From Mycoplasma sp. CAG:472 (GTDB lineage: Bacteria > Bacillota_I > Bacilli_A > RF39 > UBA660), in the NCBI GenBank assembly GCA_000437315.1, contig FR899411.1:1-39474 (forward strand): a stretch of DNA of 39,474 nucleotides. Reading direction: 5' to 3'. The position numbers and the translations under genes were made by a program. Positions 23,368 to 31,467 of this stretch are shown here, piece by piece (the stretch's first letter is position 1; every line of letters begins with the position of its first letter). The notes beneath the pieces were generated by a model that saw nothing but the letters and a program-made list of their open reading frames with translations, had not been told where the DNA came from and made no database searches.

Positions 23368-23474
23368 TTAGCGATGACGGGGTTGGAATCCTAGAGCTAT
23401 AAATTATAAAAGTGATTCCTTTGGGAATAATTAGGGTGGAACCGCGGATTATATTCGTCCCTAAATTATTTTTT
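23368..23474 (+). promoter_or_regulatory. T-box riboswitch (tRNA-Gly type) with very short Stem I
   Basis: The T-box core AGGGTGGAACCGCGG is at 23433-23447. The bulge bases are TGGA, complementary to a tRNA 3' end UCCA, i.e. discriminator U73, as in tRNA-Gly. The terminator pairs TTAGGG (23431-23436) with CCCTAA (23459-23464), then six T. Stem III is ATTCC/GGAAT. Stem I spans only about 31 nt (TAGC/GCTA foot, 23368-23398, with GGGGT/ATCCT above), versus around 100 in ordinary T-boxes. The specifier codon is not certain; GGA at 23384-23386 is the best candidate but sits in an apical loop. Confidence 0.88.
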
Positions 23475-23504
23475 AAAGGAATTTTTTTGTTTAATGGAGG
23501 TATT

Positions 23505-24884
23505 ATGGAAAATTTAACAATGGAAAAGCTTACTAATTATTGTAAGAATTATGGATTTATATTTCAAGGAAGTGAAATATATGGAGGTTTAGCAAATTCT
23601 TGGGATTTTGGTCCTCTTGGAGCTGAACTTAAAAGAAATATTAAAAATGCTTGGCTTAAAAAGTTTGTAACTGAGGATGAAAACAATGTTTCACTTGATA
23701 GTGGAATACTTATGAATCCTAAAGTTTGGGAAGCAAGTGGACATTTAAAAACTTTTGCAGATCCTTTAGTAGATTGCAAACATTGTAAAACAAGATATAG
23801 AGCAGATAAGTTAATCGAAGACTATACTAATGGAAAAGAAACTGGCGATGGATGGAGTAATGAAAAACTTGTTGATTTCATTAAAGAAAATAAGATTACT
23901 TGTCCAAAATGTGGTAAATGTGATTTTACTGATATAAGACAATTTAATTTAATGTTTAAAACTTTTCAAGGTGTAACTGAGGAAGCTAAAAGTACAATTT
24001 ATCTAAGACCTGAAACTGCTCAAGGTATATTTGTTAACTTTTTAAATGTTCAAAGAAGTATGCGTCTTAAAGTACCTTTTGGAATTGGTCAAGTAGGTAA
24101 GAGTTTTAGAAATGAAATAACTCCAGGAAACTTTATATTTAGAGTAAGAGAGTTTGAACAAATGGAACTTGAATTTTTCTGTAAACCAGGTACTGAACTT
24201 GAATGGTTTAAATTTTATAAAGAAAAATGTGTAAACTTTTTAAAGGAAATTGGTATAAAATCAGAAAATATTCGTTTAAGAGATCACGCCAAAGAAGAAC
24301 TATGTTTTTATTCAAATGCTACAACAGATATTGAATATAACTTCCCATTTGGTTTCGGTGAACTTTGGGGAATTGCCTCAAGGACTGATTACGATTTAAA
24401 ACAACATGAAAAATTCTCTTGTGAAAATTTAAAATATTTAGATCCTGAGACTAATGAAAAATATATTCCATATGTTATAGAACCATCACTTGGTGTTGAA
24501 AGATTATTTTTAACAGTACTTTGTGATGCTTATAATGAAGAAGTTTTAGAGGATGGTACAACTCGTGAAGTACTTAAACTTCATCCATATTTAGCTCCAT
24601 ATAAAGTAGCTGTACTTCCACTTGTAAAGAAATTTCATAGTGAAAAAGCTAGAGAAATATATAAAAAGTTAATTAAAGAATTTAACTGTAGTTATGATGA
24701 AACAGGTAATATTGGTAAACGTTATAGAAGATCTGATGCTATTGGGACACCTTTTGCAATAACAATTGATGATGAAACAATTAATAATAATACAGTTACT
24801 TTAAGAAATCGTGATACAATGGAGCAAATTACTTTAAATGTTAATGAAGTTGCTTCATATATTAATGAAAAAATAAAATTTTAG
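23505..24884 (+). CDS. glyS: Glycyl-tRNA synthetase, single-chain (alpha2) type
   Basis: A 459-residue class II synthetase charging tRNA-Gly. The start at 23505 follows GGAGG at 23496-23500; the frame is open upstream through the T-box but that part is leader. GSEIYGGLANSWDFGPLGAE is the N-terminal hallmark of the eukaryotic/archaeal-like single-chain form used by Mollicutes and other Gram-positives. FRNEITPGNFIFRVREFEQME holds class II motif 2, and EPSLGVERLFL is motif 3. Zinc-type cysteines occur at CKHC and CPKCGKC. It is the first gene controlled by the glycine-type T-box, followed 14 bp later by proS. Confidence 0.96.
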   Translation: MENLTMEKLTNYCKNYGFIFQGSEIYGGLANSWDFGPLGAELKRNIKNAWLKKFVTEDENNVSLDSGILMNPKVWEASGHLKTFADPLVDCKHCKTRYRADKLIEDYTNGKETGDGWSNEKLVDFIKENKITCPKCGKCDFTDIRQFNLMFKTFQGVTEEAKSTIYLRPETAQGIFVNFLNVQRSMRLKVPFGIGQVGKSFRNEITPGNFIFRVREFEQMELEFFCKPGTELEWFKFYKEKCVNFLKEIGIKSENIRLRDHAKEELCFYSNATTDIEYNFPFGFGELWGIASRTDYDLKQHEKFSCENLKYLDPETNEKYIPYVIEPSLGVERLFLTVLCDAYNEEVLEDGTTREVLKLHPYLAPYKVAVLPLVKKFHSEKAREIYKKLIKEFNCSYDETGNIGKRYRRSDAIGTPFAITIDDETINNNTVTLRNRDTMEQITLNVNEVASYINEKIKF

Positions 24885-24898
24885 AAAGGAAAATATTT

Positions 24899-26335
24899 AT
24901 GAATAATAAAATGACAGAAAAAATTACACCAAGAGATGTAGATTATGCACAGTGGTATACTGATGTAGTAAAGATAGCAAGATTATGTGATTATACTGAT
25001 GTAAAAGGTTGTATGATTTATTTACCTAATGGTCAAGCTATTTGGGAAAATATTCAAAATAATATTGATAAAATGTTTAAGGAAACTGGAGTTCAAAATG
25101 TATATCTTCCAATGCTTATTCCAGAAAGTTTACTTCAAAAAGAAAAAGATCATATAGCAGGATTTGCTCCTGAAGTTGCTTGGGTAACTATGGGTGGAAA
25201 TGAAGAACTTGAGGAAAGAATGTGTATAAGACCTACAAGTGAAACTCTTTTCTGTAACTATTGGCAAAAAGAAGTTAAATCATATAGAGACTTACCTAAA
25301 ATTTATAATCAATGGTGTTCTGTACTTAGATGGGAAAAAACAACTAGACCATATCTTCGTAGTCGTGAATTTTTATGGCAAGAGGGTCATACAATTCACT
25401 CTACTAGTAAAGAAGCTATGGAAAGAACTTTACAAATGCTTGATGTTTATACAACATTTTGTAAAGATTATCTAGCAATTCCAATGGTTACTGGTCAAAA
25501 GACTCCGTCTGAAAAATTTGCTGGTGCCGAAAATACTTATACAATGGAAGCAATGATGCATGATGGTAAAGCTTTACAATCAGGAACAACACATTATTTT
25601 GGACAAGGATTTGCCGAGGCTTTCAATATAAAATTTTTAAATAAAGAAAATAAACTTGAAACTGTTTATGAAACTTCTTGGGGAATATCTACTAGACTAA
25701 TTGGAGCTTTAATTATGGTTCATGGTGATGATAATGGTTTAGTTCTTCCTCCAAAAATTGCTCCAGTTCAAGTTATTATAGTTCCTATTGCCTCTCATAA
25801 AGAAGGTGTTATGGAAATATCTAATGAAATTTATGAAGATTTAAAAGCAAAAGGAATTAGAGTAAAACTTGATGATAGTGATAAAACACCCGGATTTAAA
25901 TTTAATGAAAGTGAAGTTCAAGGAATTCCACTTCGTATAGAAGTTGGACCAAGAGATTTAGAAAATGGTGAAGTTACTTTAGCAGTTAGATTTACTCACG
26001 AAAAAGAAGTTGTAAAACTAGAAAATATATGTGATGAAGTAACATCTAAACTTGAGGGAATTCAAAAAGGAATGCTTGAAAAAGCAACACAGTTTGTAAA
26101 TAGTCATATTTATGAAGCAAAAACAATGGATGAAATGATTGAAATTGCTAGCACTAAAGAAGGATTTATAAAAGCAGATTGGTGTGGAGAAGAAGAATGT
26201 GAAGATAAAATAAAAGAACTTACTGGTGGTGCAGGAAGTAGATGTATTCCTTTTGAGGATAAACTTCTTACTGGAAAATGTATTTGCTGTGGTAAGGATG
26301 CTAAACATAATGTAATATGGGGTAAATCATATTAA
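24899..26335 (+). CDS. proS: Prolyl-tRNA synthetase, archaeal/eukaryotic (type 3)
   Basis: A 478-residue class II synthetase. The region from RPTSETLFCNYWQ to RWEKTTRPYLRSREFLWQEGH is motif 2 of ProRS, and GTTHYFGQGFAEAFNI and TSWGISTRLIGALIM follow. It has no bacterial editing insertion but does have the type 3 C-terminal zinc-like domain (WCGEEECEDKI, CICCG) and a final tyrosine. AGAAAGG supports the start. It sits in the same transcript as glyS, so proline charging would respond to glycine-tRNA charging, an unusual linkage. Confidence 0.96.
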   Translation: MNNKMTEKITPRDVDYAQWYTDVVKIARLCDYTDVKGCMIYLPNGQAIWENIQNNIDKMFKETGVQNVYLPMLIPESLLQKEKDHIAGFAPEVAWVTMGGNEELEERMCIRPTSETLFCNYWQKEVKSYRDLPKIYNQWCSVLRWEKTTRPYLRSREFLWQEGHTIHSTSKEAMERTLQMLDVYTTFCKDYLAIPMVTGQKTPSEKFAGAENTYTMEAMMHDGKALQSGTTHYFGQGFAEAFNIKFLNKENKLETVYETSWGISTRLIGALIMVHGDDNGLVLPPKIAPVQVIIVPIASHKEGVMEISNEIYEDLKAKGIRVKLDDSDKTPGFKFNESEVQGIPLRIEVGPRDLENGEVTLAVRFTHEKEVVKLENICDEVTSKLEGIQKGMLEKATQFVNSHIYEAKTMDEMIEIASTKEGFIKADWCGEEECEDKIKELTGGAGSRCIPFEDKLLTGKCICCGKDAKHNVIWGKSY

Positions 26336-26356
26336 TATATTTTATAGGGAGTTTGA

Positions 26357-26866
26357 ATGTTTAAAAAGAAAATTTACAATTATAAATTAAATACTTTAGG
26401 AATAGAATATTTTAAAAGAGTAACATTAAGAAGTGGTGAGATAGTGTTTATAAAAACTACTATGGATAAACCTTTTGAAATGATTCTTGATGACTTTAAT
26501 GAGTTTGGTAAGAAAACCAAAATATATAATGGGAACAAAAAATATTTTATGGATTGGGTAACTGGTAGAATTATTCCAGTTATGTATGAGGAAGATAAAG
26601 TTATATTAGGTCCAAGTATGGTAAGTATTCCTAAAGAAAATTTATCAGTTTGTAATGATGCAATTGCTAGTTCAATTAAAATTATTTCTTCTGAAGAAAA
26701 TGTAAATCATTATGATGCTTTAACCGAAGATATTATTATTAATACATTTTTTTGTAAAAGAATAGCGGAAAGGTTAAATATTGAAGTAATTCCTTCATAT
26801 CTTGTTGAGGAAGAAAGATATGCTTATGAAAAAATAGTTGGATTAGAAAAAGAAAAGTCAAGATAA
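26357..26866 (+). CDS. Hypothetical protein after proS
   Basis: A 169-residue soluble protein that I do not recognise. MFKKKIYNYKLNTLGIEYFKR opens a beta-rich N-terminal half containing GEIVFIKTTMDKPFEMILDDF, and the C-terminal half is helical (ITEDIIINTFFCKRIAERLNIEV-like composition). No catalytic motif, signal or membrane helix is seen. It begins 21 bp after proS with TAGGGAG and ends at a terminator, so it is likely the last gene of the T-box operon. A role related to translation is only suggested by position. Confidence 0.6.
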   Translation: MFKKKIYNYKLNTLGIEYFKRVTLRSGEIVFIKTTMDKPFEMILDDFNEFGKKTKIYNGNKKYFMDWVTGRIIPVMYEEDKVILGPSMVSIPKENLSVCNDAIASSIKIISSEENVNHYDALTEDIIINTFFCKRIAERLNIEVIPSYLVEEERYAYEKIVGLEKEKSR

Positions 26867-26871
26867 AATTT

Positions 26872-26912
26872 AAAAATCTATTTTAGCATTATTGCAAAGT
26901 AGATTTTTTTTT
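26872..26912 (+). terminator. Terminator of the glyS-proS operon
   Basis: AAAAATCTA (26872-26880) pairs with TAGATTTTT (26900-26908), 9 bp, with a 19-nt loop and a T-run to 26912. The loop contains the -35 box of the next promoter. Confidence 0.75.
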
Positions 26913-26920
26913 AGTATAAT
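26892..26920 (+). promoter_or_regulatory. Promoter of the sepF cluster, nested in the terminator
   Basis: TTGCAA (26892-26897) in the terminator loop, 17-bp spacer, TATAAT (26915-26920). Confidence 0.8.
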
Positions 26921-26945
26921 TAAAGAGATACTAGGAGGGCTAAAT

Positions 26946-27353
26946 ATGGCTTTTAAATTTAAAAAATTATTTGAAGATAATGATGATGAAATGCAAAGTG
27001 TTAGTGAAGATGAATTTTATAGTATAAGTAAAGAAGATGCTGTAAAAGAGGCAGATAAAACTGGAAATAAAATGATTCTTTTAGAACCACGTGCATATTC
27101 TGAATCTCAACAAATTGCTGATCATCTTAAAAATCGTAATTCTGTTGTAGTTAATTTAAAAAGGGTTACTGCACCACAAGCAAAAAGAATTATTGACTTT
27201 TTAAGTGGATGTATTTATGCAATTGGTGGTTCAATGCAAAAAATTGGTGTTGGTATTTATTTATGTACACCTAAAAATGTAAATGTACAAGGTAAAATAA
27301 CTGATGATTCAGAGAAAAAAGAAAAAGAAGATTACGAAGAAATAGATTTATAG
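26946..27353 (+). CDS. sepF: Cell-division protein SepF
   Basis: A 135-residue protein from ATG 26946, after a strong AGGAGGG; the longer frame begins within the promoter. The N-terminal stretch (MAFKFKKLFEDNDDE) is the membrane-binding amphipathic helix. An acidic linker and the SepF core follow: NKMILLEPRAYSESQQIADH, then VVVNLKRVTAPQAKRIIDFL and GCIYAIGGSMQKIGVGIYLC. SepF bundles and anchors FtsZ at the septum. It is followed by divIVA and lipid genes. Confidence 0.95.
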   Translation: MAFKFKKLFEDNDDEMQSVSEDEFYSISKEDAVKEADKTGNKMILLEPRAYSESQQIADHLKNRNSVVVNLKRVTAPQAKRIIDFLSGCIYAIGGSMQKIGVGIYLCTPKNVNVQGKITDDSEKKEKEDYEEIDL

Positions 27354-27368
27354 AAAGGCACATAGTCC

Positions 27369-27794
27369 ATGGTTAAGTTTAGAACAAATATCTATGGTTA
27401 CAATAAAAGTGATGTCGCTAGTTTTGTTAAGGAAGTAGCAAGTGAATATGAAAGTATCTATGAAAAACTTAAAAATGTTACTTTAGAGGCTGAAAGTTTA
27501 AGAAAAGAAAATGAAAAATATAAAAGCCTAGAAAAAACACTTAACGACACTCTTTTGCTTGCTCAAGAAACTAGTGCTAATGCTCAAAAAGCTGCTTATG
27601 CACAAAGTAAATTAATTGTGGAGGATGCTAGAAATAATGCTTCGAAGATTGTGAATAATTCATTAATTAAAGCACAAAATATTGAAAGGGAAGCTGAAGA
27701 ATTGCAAAGAAAAGTTATAAGTTATAAAAAAAGATTTATTGCTCTTGTTGAATCACAAGTAGATGAGATGGATAAGTTTGATGAAAGGCTGTAA
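27369..27794 (+). CDS. divIVA: DivIVA-domain protein
   Basis: A 141-residue protein. The lipid-binding N-terminus FRTNIYGYNKSDVASFVKEV (residues 4-23) is the DivIVA signature. A long coiled coil (about 25-75) and a second one (about 95-130) follow. DivIVA localises to curved membrane at poles and septum and recruits division or wall factors. It follows sepF by 15 bp, as in the ylm cluster of Bacillota. Confidence 0.9.
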   Translation: MVKFRTNIYGYNKSDVASFVKEVASEYESIYEKLKNVTLEAESLRKENEKYKSLEKTLNDTLLLAQETSANAQKAAYAQSKLIVEDARNNASKIVNNSLIKAQNIEREAEELQRKVISYKKRFIALVESQVDEMDKFDERL

Positions 27795-27795
27795 A

Positions 27796-28584
27796 ATGAA
27801 GACAAGAATTATTAGTGCGGTAGTTGCAATAGCTATCGCAATTCCATTTATTTATTTAGGAGGTTATCCATATAAAATTGCCATAGGCCTTATAGCATTA
27901 TGGTCGTATAAAGAAATAATTAGTTTAAAAAAAACACATGAAAAGTTGCCAACTGTACCTATGTTTTTGGGACTTTTAGGGTTACTTTTGATTGTATTTG
28001 CTAACACAACATATTCACTTTATTACAGTGGTGTATCATATATATATTTATCTGTATTATGTTTTGGACTTATTATACCAACATTATTTTATGATAATTA
28101 TTCAATAAAAGATGCTTTTCATTTAATTGGGTTGCTTCTTTTTATTGGGCTTGGTTTTAATAGTTTAATATTAGTTAGAAATTTAGATTTAAAATTATTT
28201 TTATATTTAGTTTCAATTCCAGTTATTACCGATTCATTTGCTCTTTTTTCGGGAAAATTTTTTGGCAAAAATAAAATGTGTCCAAATATTTCCCCTAAAA
28301 AGACTTGGGAAGGATGTATCGGAGGAAGTCTTTTTGGAACAATAATTCCCTGTATTTTATATTTCATACTATTTAAAGAGTTTAATTTTATGATTATCTT
28401 AATTACATTTATTTTAACAATAATGGATCAATTAGGTGATTTAATATTTAGTAAATTAAAAAGAGAAAATAATATTAAAGATTATTCAAATATAATGCCT
28501 GGTCATGGTGGAGCACTTGATAGGCTTGATAGTACTCTTGTTATATTTTTAACATATGTAGTACTTTCATTAATATTATTATAG
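27796..28584 (+). CDS. cdsA: Phosphatidate cytidylyltransferase CdsA
   Basis: A 262-residue membrane enzyme with about seven helices that makes CDP-diacylglycerol from phosphatidate and CTP. The C-terminal signature is complete: SPKKTWEGCIGGSLFG, then DQLGDLIFSKLKRENNIKD and the end MPGHGGALDRLDS. The start at 27796 is one base after the divIVA stop, with AAAGG at 27784-27788. The neighbouring rseP follows as in most Bacillota, but dxr, normally between them, is absent. Confidence 0.95.
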   Translation: MKTRIISAVVAIAIAIPFIYLGGYPYKIAIGLIALWSYKEIISLKKTHEKLPTVPMFLGLLGLLLIVFANTTYSLYYSGVSYIYLSVLCFGLIIPTLFYDNYSIKDAFHLIGLLLFIGLGFNSLILVRNLDLKLFLYLVSIPVITDSFALFSGKFFGKNKMCPNISPKKTWEGCIGGSLFGTIIPCILYFILFKEFNFMIILITFILTIMDQLGDLIFSKLKRENNIKDYSNIMPGHGGALDRLDSTLVIFLTYVVLSLILL

Positions 28585-28600
28585 AAAGGAGAAAAAAATT

Positions 28601-29692
28601 ATGCTTCCAAGTATAGGTTTATTTATTATAAAAATTTTATTATTATTATTTATTTTAGGAATAATAATATTAGTTCATGAATTTGGTCATTTCATTTGGG
28701 CTAAAACATTTGGAGTTCATATTTATGAATTTTCAATAGGAATGGGGCCTTTATTACATACCCATAAAGGAAAAAAAGATGGTATTAATTATAATATTAG
28801 AGCAATTCCTATAGGGGGATTTGTATCAATGGCTGGCGAAGTTTATGATTCTGGTGAGGTTGATGAGAACAACAAAAAGATAAAAAAAGACAAATTAATG
28901 TGTAATAAAAAATGGTGGCAAAGACTTATCATTTTAGTCGCAGGTGTTGTTAATAACTTTATTTTAGCAATAGTAATTCTATTTATTTATACACTTATTT
29001 GGGGTGGTGGAGCAATTACTCCAAAAGTATTAAATGTAGTTGAGGATAAACCAGCGGCAGCTGCCGGATTAAAATCAGGTGATGTTATAACAAACATTAA
29101 TGGTTATAATGTGTCATCATGGGATAAAGCACAAATTATTTTATATTATAAAAATACTAATGAATATTATACGTTTGAAGTAAAACACACTGATGGAACT
29201 AAAGAGGAAATTAAAATTAAACCAGAGATTATTAAAGATGAAGAAACTGGTGCAGAATCTAAATTATTTGGTATTCAAATTGATGCTGAAGATACGTCAA
29301 ATGTATTTAAATCATTTGTTTATAGTATAAGAAAGTTTAACTCTATTATAAGTTCAATGGTTTATACTATATGGGGATTAATTTCAGGTAAAATTGGTTT
29401 ATCTGCTTTATCAGGACCTGTAGGTATTTACGAAGCAGTAGGCGAAACAATTAATTACGGTATAAATTATTTCTTATATATTTTAGCATTCTTATCAATC
29501 AATGTTGGATTTATTAATATATTACCATTCCCAGCATTTGATGGAGGACACGTATTATTTTTAATAATTGAAAAAATTAAAGGTAGTCCAGTTAATGCTA
29601 AAATAGAAAATACTTGTCATTTAATAGGATTTATATTAGTTTTCCTTTTAATGATTGTAGTTACAATAAGCGATATAATTAAGTTATTTTAA
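28601..29692 (+). CDS. rseP: Site-2 membrane metalloprotease RseP
   Basis: A 363-residue intramembrane M50 protease. The zinc site HEFGHFIWAK is in the first helix (near residue 26). A PDZ domain follows (GLKSGDVITNINGYNVSSW), then PFPAFDGGHVLF with the third zinc ligand Asp. In Gram-positives the enzyme cleaves anti-sigma factors, signal-peptide remnants or pheromone precursors. AAAGGAG and cdsA lie just upstream; both are membrane lipid or envelope genes. Confidence 0.94.
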   Translation: MLPSIGLFIIKILLLLFILGIIILVHEFGHFIWAKTFGVHIYEFSIGMGPLLHTHKGKKDGINYNIRAIPIGGFVSMAGEVYDSGEVDENNKKIKKDKLMCNKKWWQRLIILVAGVVNNFILAIVILFIYTLIWGGGAITPKVLNVVEDKPAAAAGLKSGDVITNINGYNVSSWDKAQIILYYKNTNEYYTFEVKHTDGTKEEIKIKPEIIKDEETGAESKLFGIQIDAEDTSNVFKSFVYSIRKFNSIISSMVYTIWGLISGKIGLSALSGPVGIYEAVGETINYGINYFLYILAFLSINVGFINILPFPAFDGGHVLFLIIEKIKGSPVNAKIENTCHLIGFILVFLLMIVVTISDIIKLF

Positions 29693-29710
29693 CTTAGTTA
29701 TATTTTTTTT
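29680..29710 (+). terminator. Weak terminator after rseP
   Basis: TAAGTTA (29680-29686) pairs with TAACTTA (29690-29696) across a 3-nt loop; the T-run starts five bases later. The stem contains the rseP stop codon. Confidence 0.4.
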
Positions 29711-29719
29711 GATAAAAAT

Positions 29720-29748
29720 TTTACATTTGCTAATTTTTATGATAGAAT
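29720..29748 (+). promoter_or_regulatory. Promoter of the transglutaminase-like gene
   Basis: TTTACA (29720-29725), 17-bp spacer, TAGAAT (29743-29748), with TGA directly before the -10 box. Confidence 0.75.
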
Positions 29749-29770
29749 ACTTGTAATTTAGGGGGTTAAT

Positions 29771-30652
29771 ATGAATATTTATGATTTAGAAAAAATAAGA
29801 TTAAATTTATTTGTTACTTCTGATGTTGATGAAAAAAACTTTGAATACTTTTTAAAATATAACAAAATAACTAAAGAGGAATATACATCTTTATTAAATG
29901 ATTATAGACAGTTTTTAAAAAGATATAAAGTGTTAAATGAAGAACTCTCTTTTAAAGAACCTATTTCAATATATACTTTATTTGTGTATATGTATAAAAA
30001 TGGTTTCTTATCTAAAGATAAATCTATCGAATTTAAAGTATTTTATAAAAAATATTTAGATATTATTAATTTATATGGAACAAATATATTTAGTGGTAAG
30101 GGAGTATGTAGACACATAGGTTCTATGCTTACAGATATTTTAAGAGAAAGTAACATAGAAAGCTATAATTATAGTAATTTGTGTTCAGTACCTTTATTAT
30201 ATGGACTTATTCAAAAATACTATAGGGATGTTTATAATTATCAAGGAAAACTTGATTATGTTATGAACCGCTTTTTAGTTAGATTTTTAAAAGTTAATTA
30301 TATTTATGCACCACATTTAATTTCCTATGCAAGTTATGATGGTAAAAATTATTTTTTAGATCCAACAAACGAAAGAGTATTAGATTCATTTGAATTTGGT
30401 ATTACTGATGACAAAGGAGTAATGCTTCCTATTTTTAAGGGAAATGGTCGTTATGATTTACTCAATGATAGAAAAAGAATGTGTGATTTAATAAATAAAA
30501 ATAATAACACATTACCTAATGAAGAAGTACAAGATATTTTAAATGAATCAAATGCAAAAATATTATTACATAAAGATATGTGTGAGGACTTTTATAATGA
30601 GAATAAAGCATTTTATGAAGATATGTCTTTAAGACTTACAAAACATAAGTAA
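29771..30652 (+). CDS. Protein with transglutaminase-like Cys-His-Asp arrangement
   Basis: A 293-residue cytoplasmic protein. GKGVCRHIGSMLTDILRESNI places Cys113 at the start of a helix. YAPHLISYASYDGKNYFLDPTN places His182 and Asp197 in beta strands. Together they match the order of a transglutaminase/papain-like triad. There is no signal peptide or membrane helix. Family assignment is inferred from these motifs and I cannot name the substrate. TAGGGGG is a strong Shine-Dalgarno, and the gene has its own promoter. Confidence 0.6.
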   Translation: MNIYDLEKIRLNLFVTSDVDEKNFEYFLKYNKITKEEYTSLLNDYRQFLKRYKVLNEELSFKEPISIYTLFVYMYKNGFLSKDKSIEFKVFYKKYLDIINLYGTNIFSGKGVCRHIGSMLTDILRESNIESYNYSNLCSVPLLYGLIQKYYRDVYNYQGKLDYVMNRFLVRFLKVNYIYAPHLISYASYDGKNYFLDPTNERVLDSFEFGITDDKGVMLPIFKGNGRYDLLNDRKRMCDLINKNNNTLPNEEVQDILNESNAKILLHKDMCEDFYNENKAFYEDMSLRLTKHK

Positions 30653-30682
30653 TTTACAAAATGGATACTTTTGTGGTACCAT
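30653..30682 (+). promoter_or_regulatory. Candidate promoter of the DUF1003 gene
   Basis: TTTACA (30653-30658), 18-bp spacer, TACCAT (30677-30682) with TGG before it (extended -10). Confidence 0.55.
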
Positions 30683-30699
30683 TAATATGGTGATAAAAA

Positions 30700-31206
30700 A
30701 TGGAAAATAAAAATAGTAAAAAAGAAATAGTAAAAATGCTTTTAAAAAAAGATATTAATGTAACTGATGAAGAAGATTTAATAAATATGCTTATTAATGA
30801 ACCAATTAGTGTTGATACAGATAAAGAAAGTGATTTAAATAGAAGTTTTGGAGACTATTTAGCAGATAGAATAACCGAAATCGCAGGTAGTTGGCCATTT
30901 ATAATTGGACTTATTATATTTCTACTTTTATGGATAATTCTTAATATATTTATTTTAACAAATGCAGATCCATACCCATTTATTCTTTTAAATTTACTTT
31001 TGTCTTGTATAGCGGCTCTTCAGGCGCCAATTATTATGATGAGTCAAAATAGGGAAGCAAAAAAAGATAGACTTCGTAGTTCAAATGATTATAAAACAGA
31101 TTTAAAAAGTGAATTAATGCTTGAGGACTTACATAATAAAATGTCTCAAATAATTAAAAATCAAAATAAAATAATTAATATTTTAACTGAAGAAGATAAT
31201 AAATAA
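30700..31206 (+). CDS. DUF1003 membrane protein
   Basis: A 168-residue protein with two membrane helices at about residues 66-86 and 95-115. The core GDYLADRITEIAGSWPFIIG, then PYPFILLNLLLSCIAALQAP and IIMMSQNREAKKDR, is the DUF1003 signature. The C-terminal part is a coiled coil. Function is unknown; homologues are common single genes. A good terminator follows. Confidence 0.92.
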   Translation: MENKNSKKEIVKMLLKKDINVTDEEDLINMLINEPISVDTDKESDLNRSFGDYLADRITEIAGSWPFIIGLIIFLLLWIILNIFILTNADPYPFILLNLLLSCIAALQAPIIMMSQNREAKKDRLRSSNDYKTDLKSELMLEDLHNKMSQIIKNQNKIINILTEEDNK

Positions 31207-31233
31207 TCGTATCTAAATGATATGATTTTTTTT
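31205..31233 (+). terminator. Terminator after the DUF1003 gene
   Basis: A 9-bp stem (31205-31213 with 31219-31227), loop TAAAT, eight T. Confidence 0.88.
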
Positions 31234-31246
31234 AATTTTAAAATTA

Positions 31247-31467
31247 ATTAGAATGTAAATTACTTTACATAAGAATATATGTAAAATACATGTAAATAAA
31301 GAAATTAAAAAATGTCAAAAATATGTAAAATTTTAACTTTTTTTAAGAAATTTAACAAAAAAAGGAGGAAATCAGAAATTTTTCGGTAATAAGTATAGTG
31401 AAAGGAGAAAAATGATTATCTGAATCAGTAATATAATATGAATCAACAAAAAATGTATACAAATATA
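31247..31467. repeat. 221-bp direct repeat, copy A (control region of the nuclease gene)
   Basis: Copy A matches copy B (32029-32249) without gaps at a constant offset of 782 bp. Positions 31324-31467 (144 bp) are identical; the first 77 bp have diverged. Contents: palindrome TGTAAATTACTTTACA at 31254-31269, further TGTAAA motifs, a first AAAGGAGGA without an ATG, AAAGGAG at 31401 with the 3-codon ORF ATG ATT ATC TGA (31412-31423), and the first ten codons of the nuclease gene. Confidence 0.95.
31254..31269. promoter_or_regulatory. Operator-like palindrome, copy A
   Basis: TGTAAA-TTAC-TTTACA is a 6-bp inverted repeat. Copy B at 32036-32051 differs inside but keeps (and extends) the symmetry: TGTAAAT-TG-ATTTACA. 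A symmetric site kept through divergence suggests a dimeric regulator. Confidence 0.5.

Noticed and set aside
25239..25475. Plus-strand frame of 78 codons
   Set aside because: Out-of-frame shadow inside proS.
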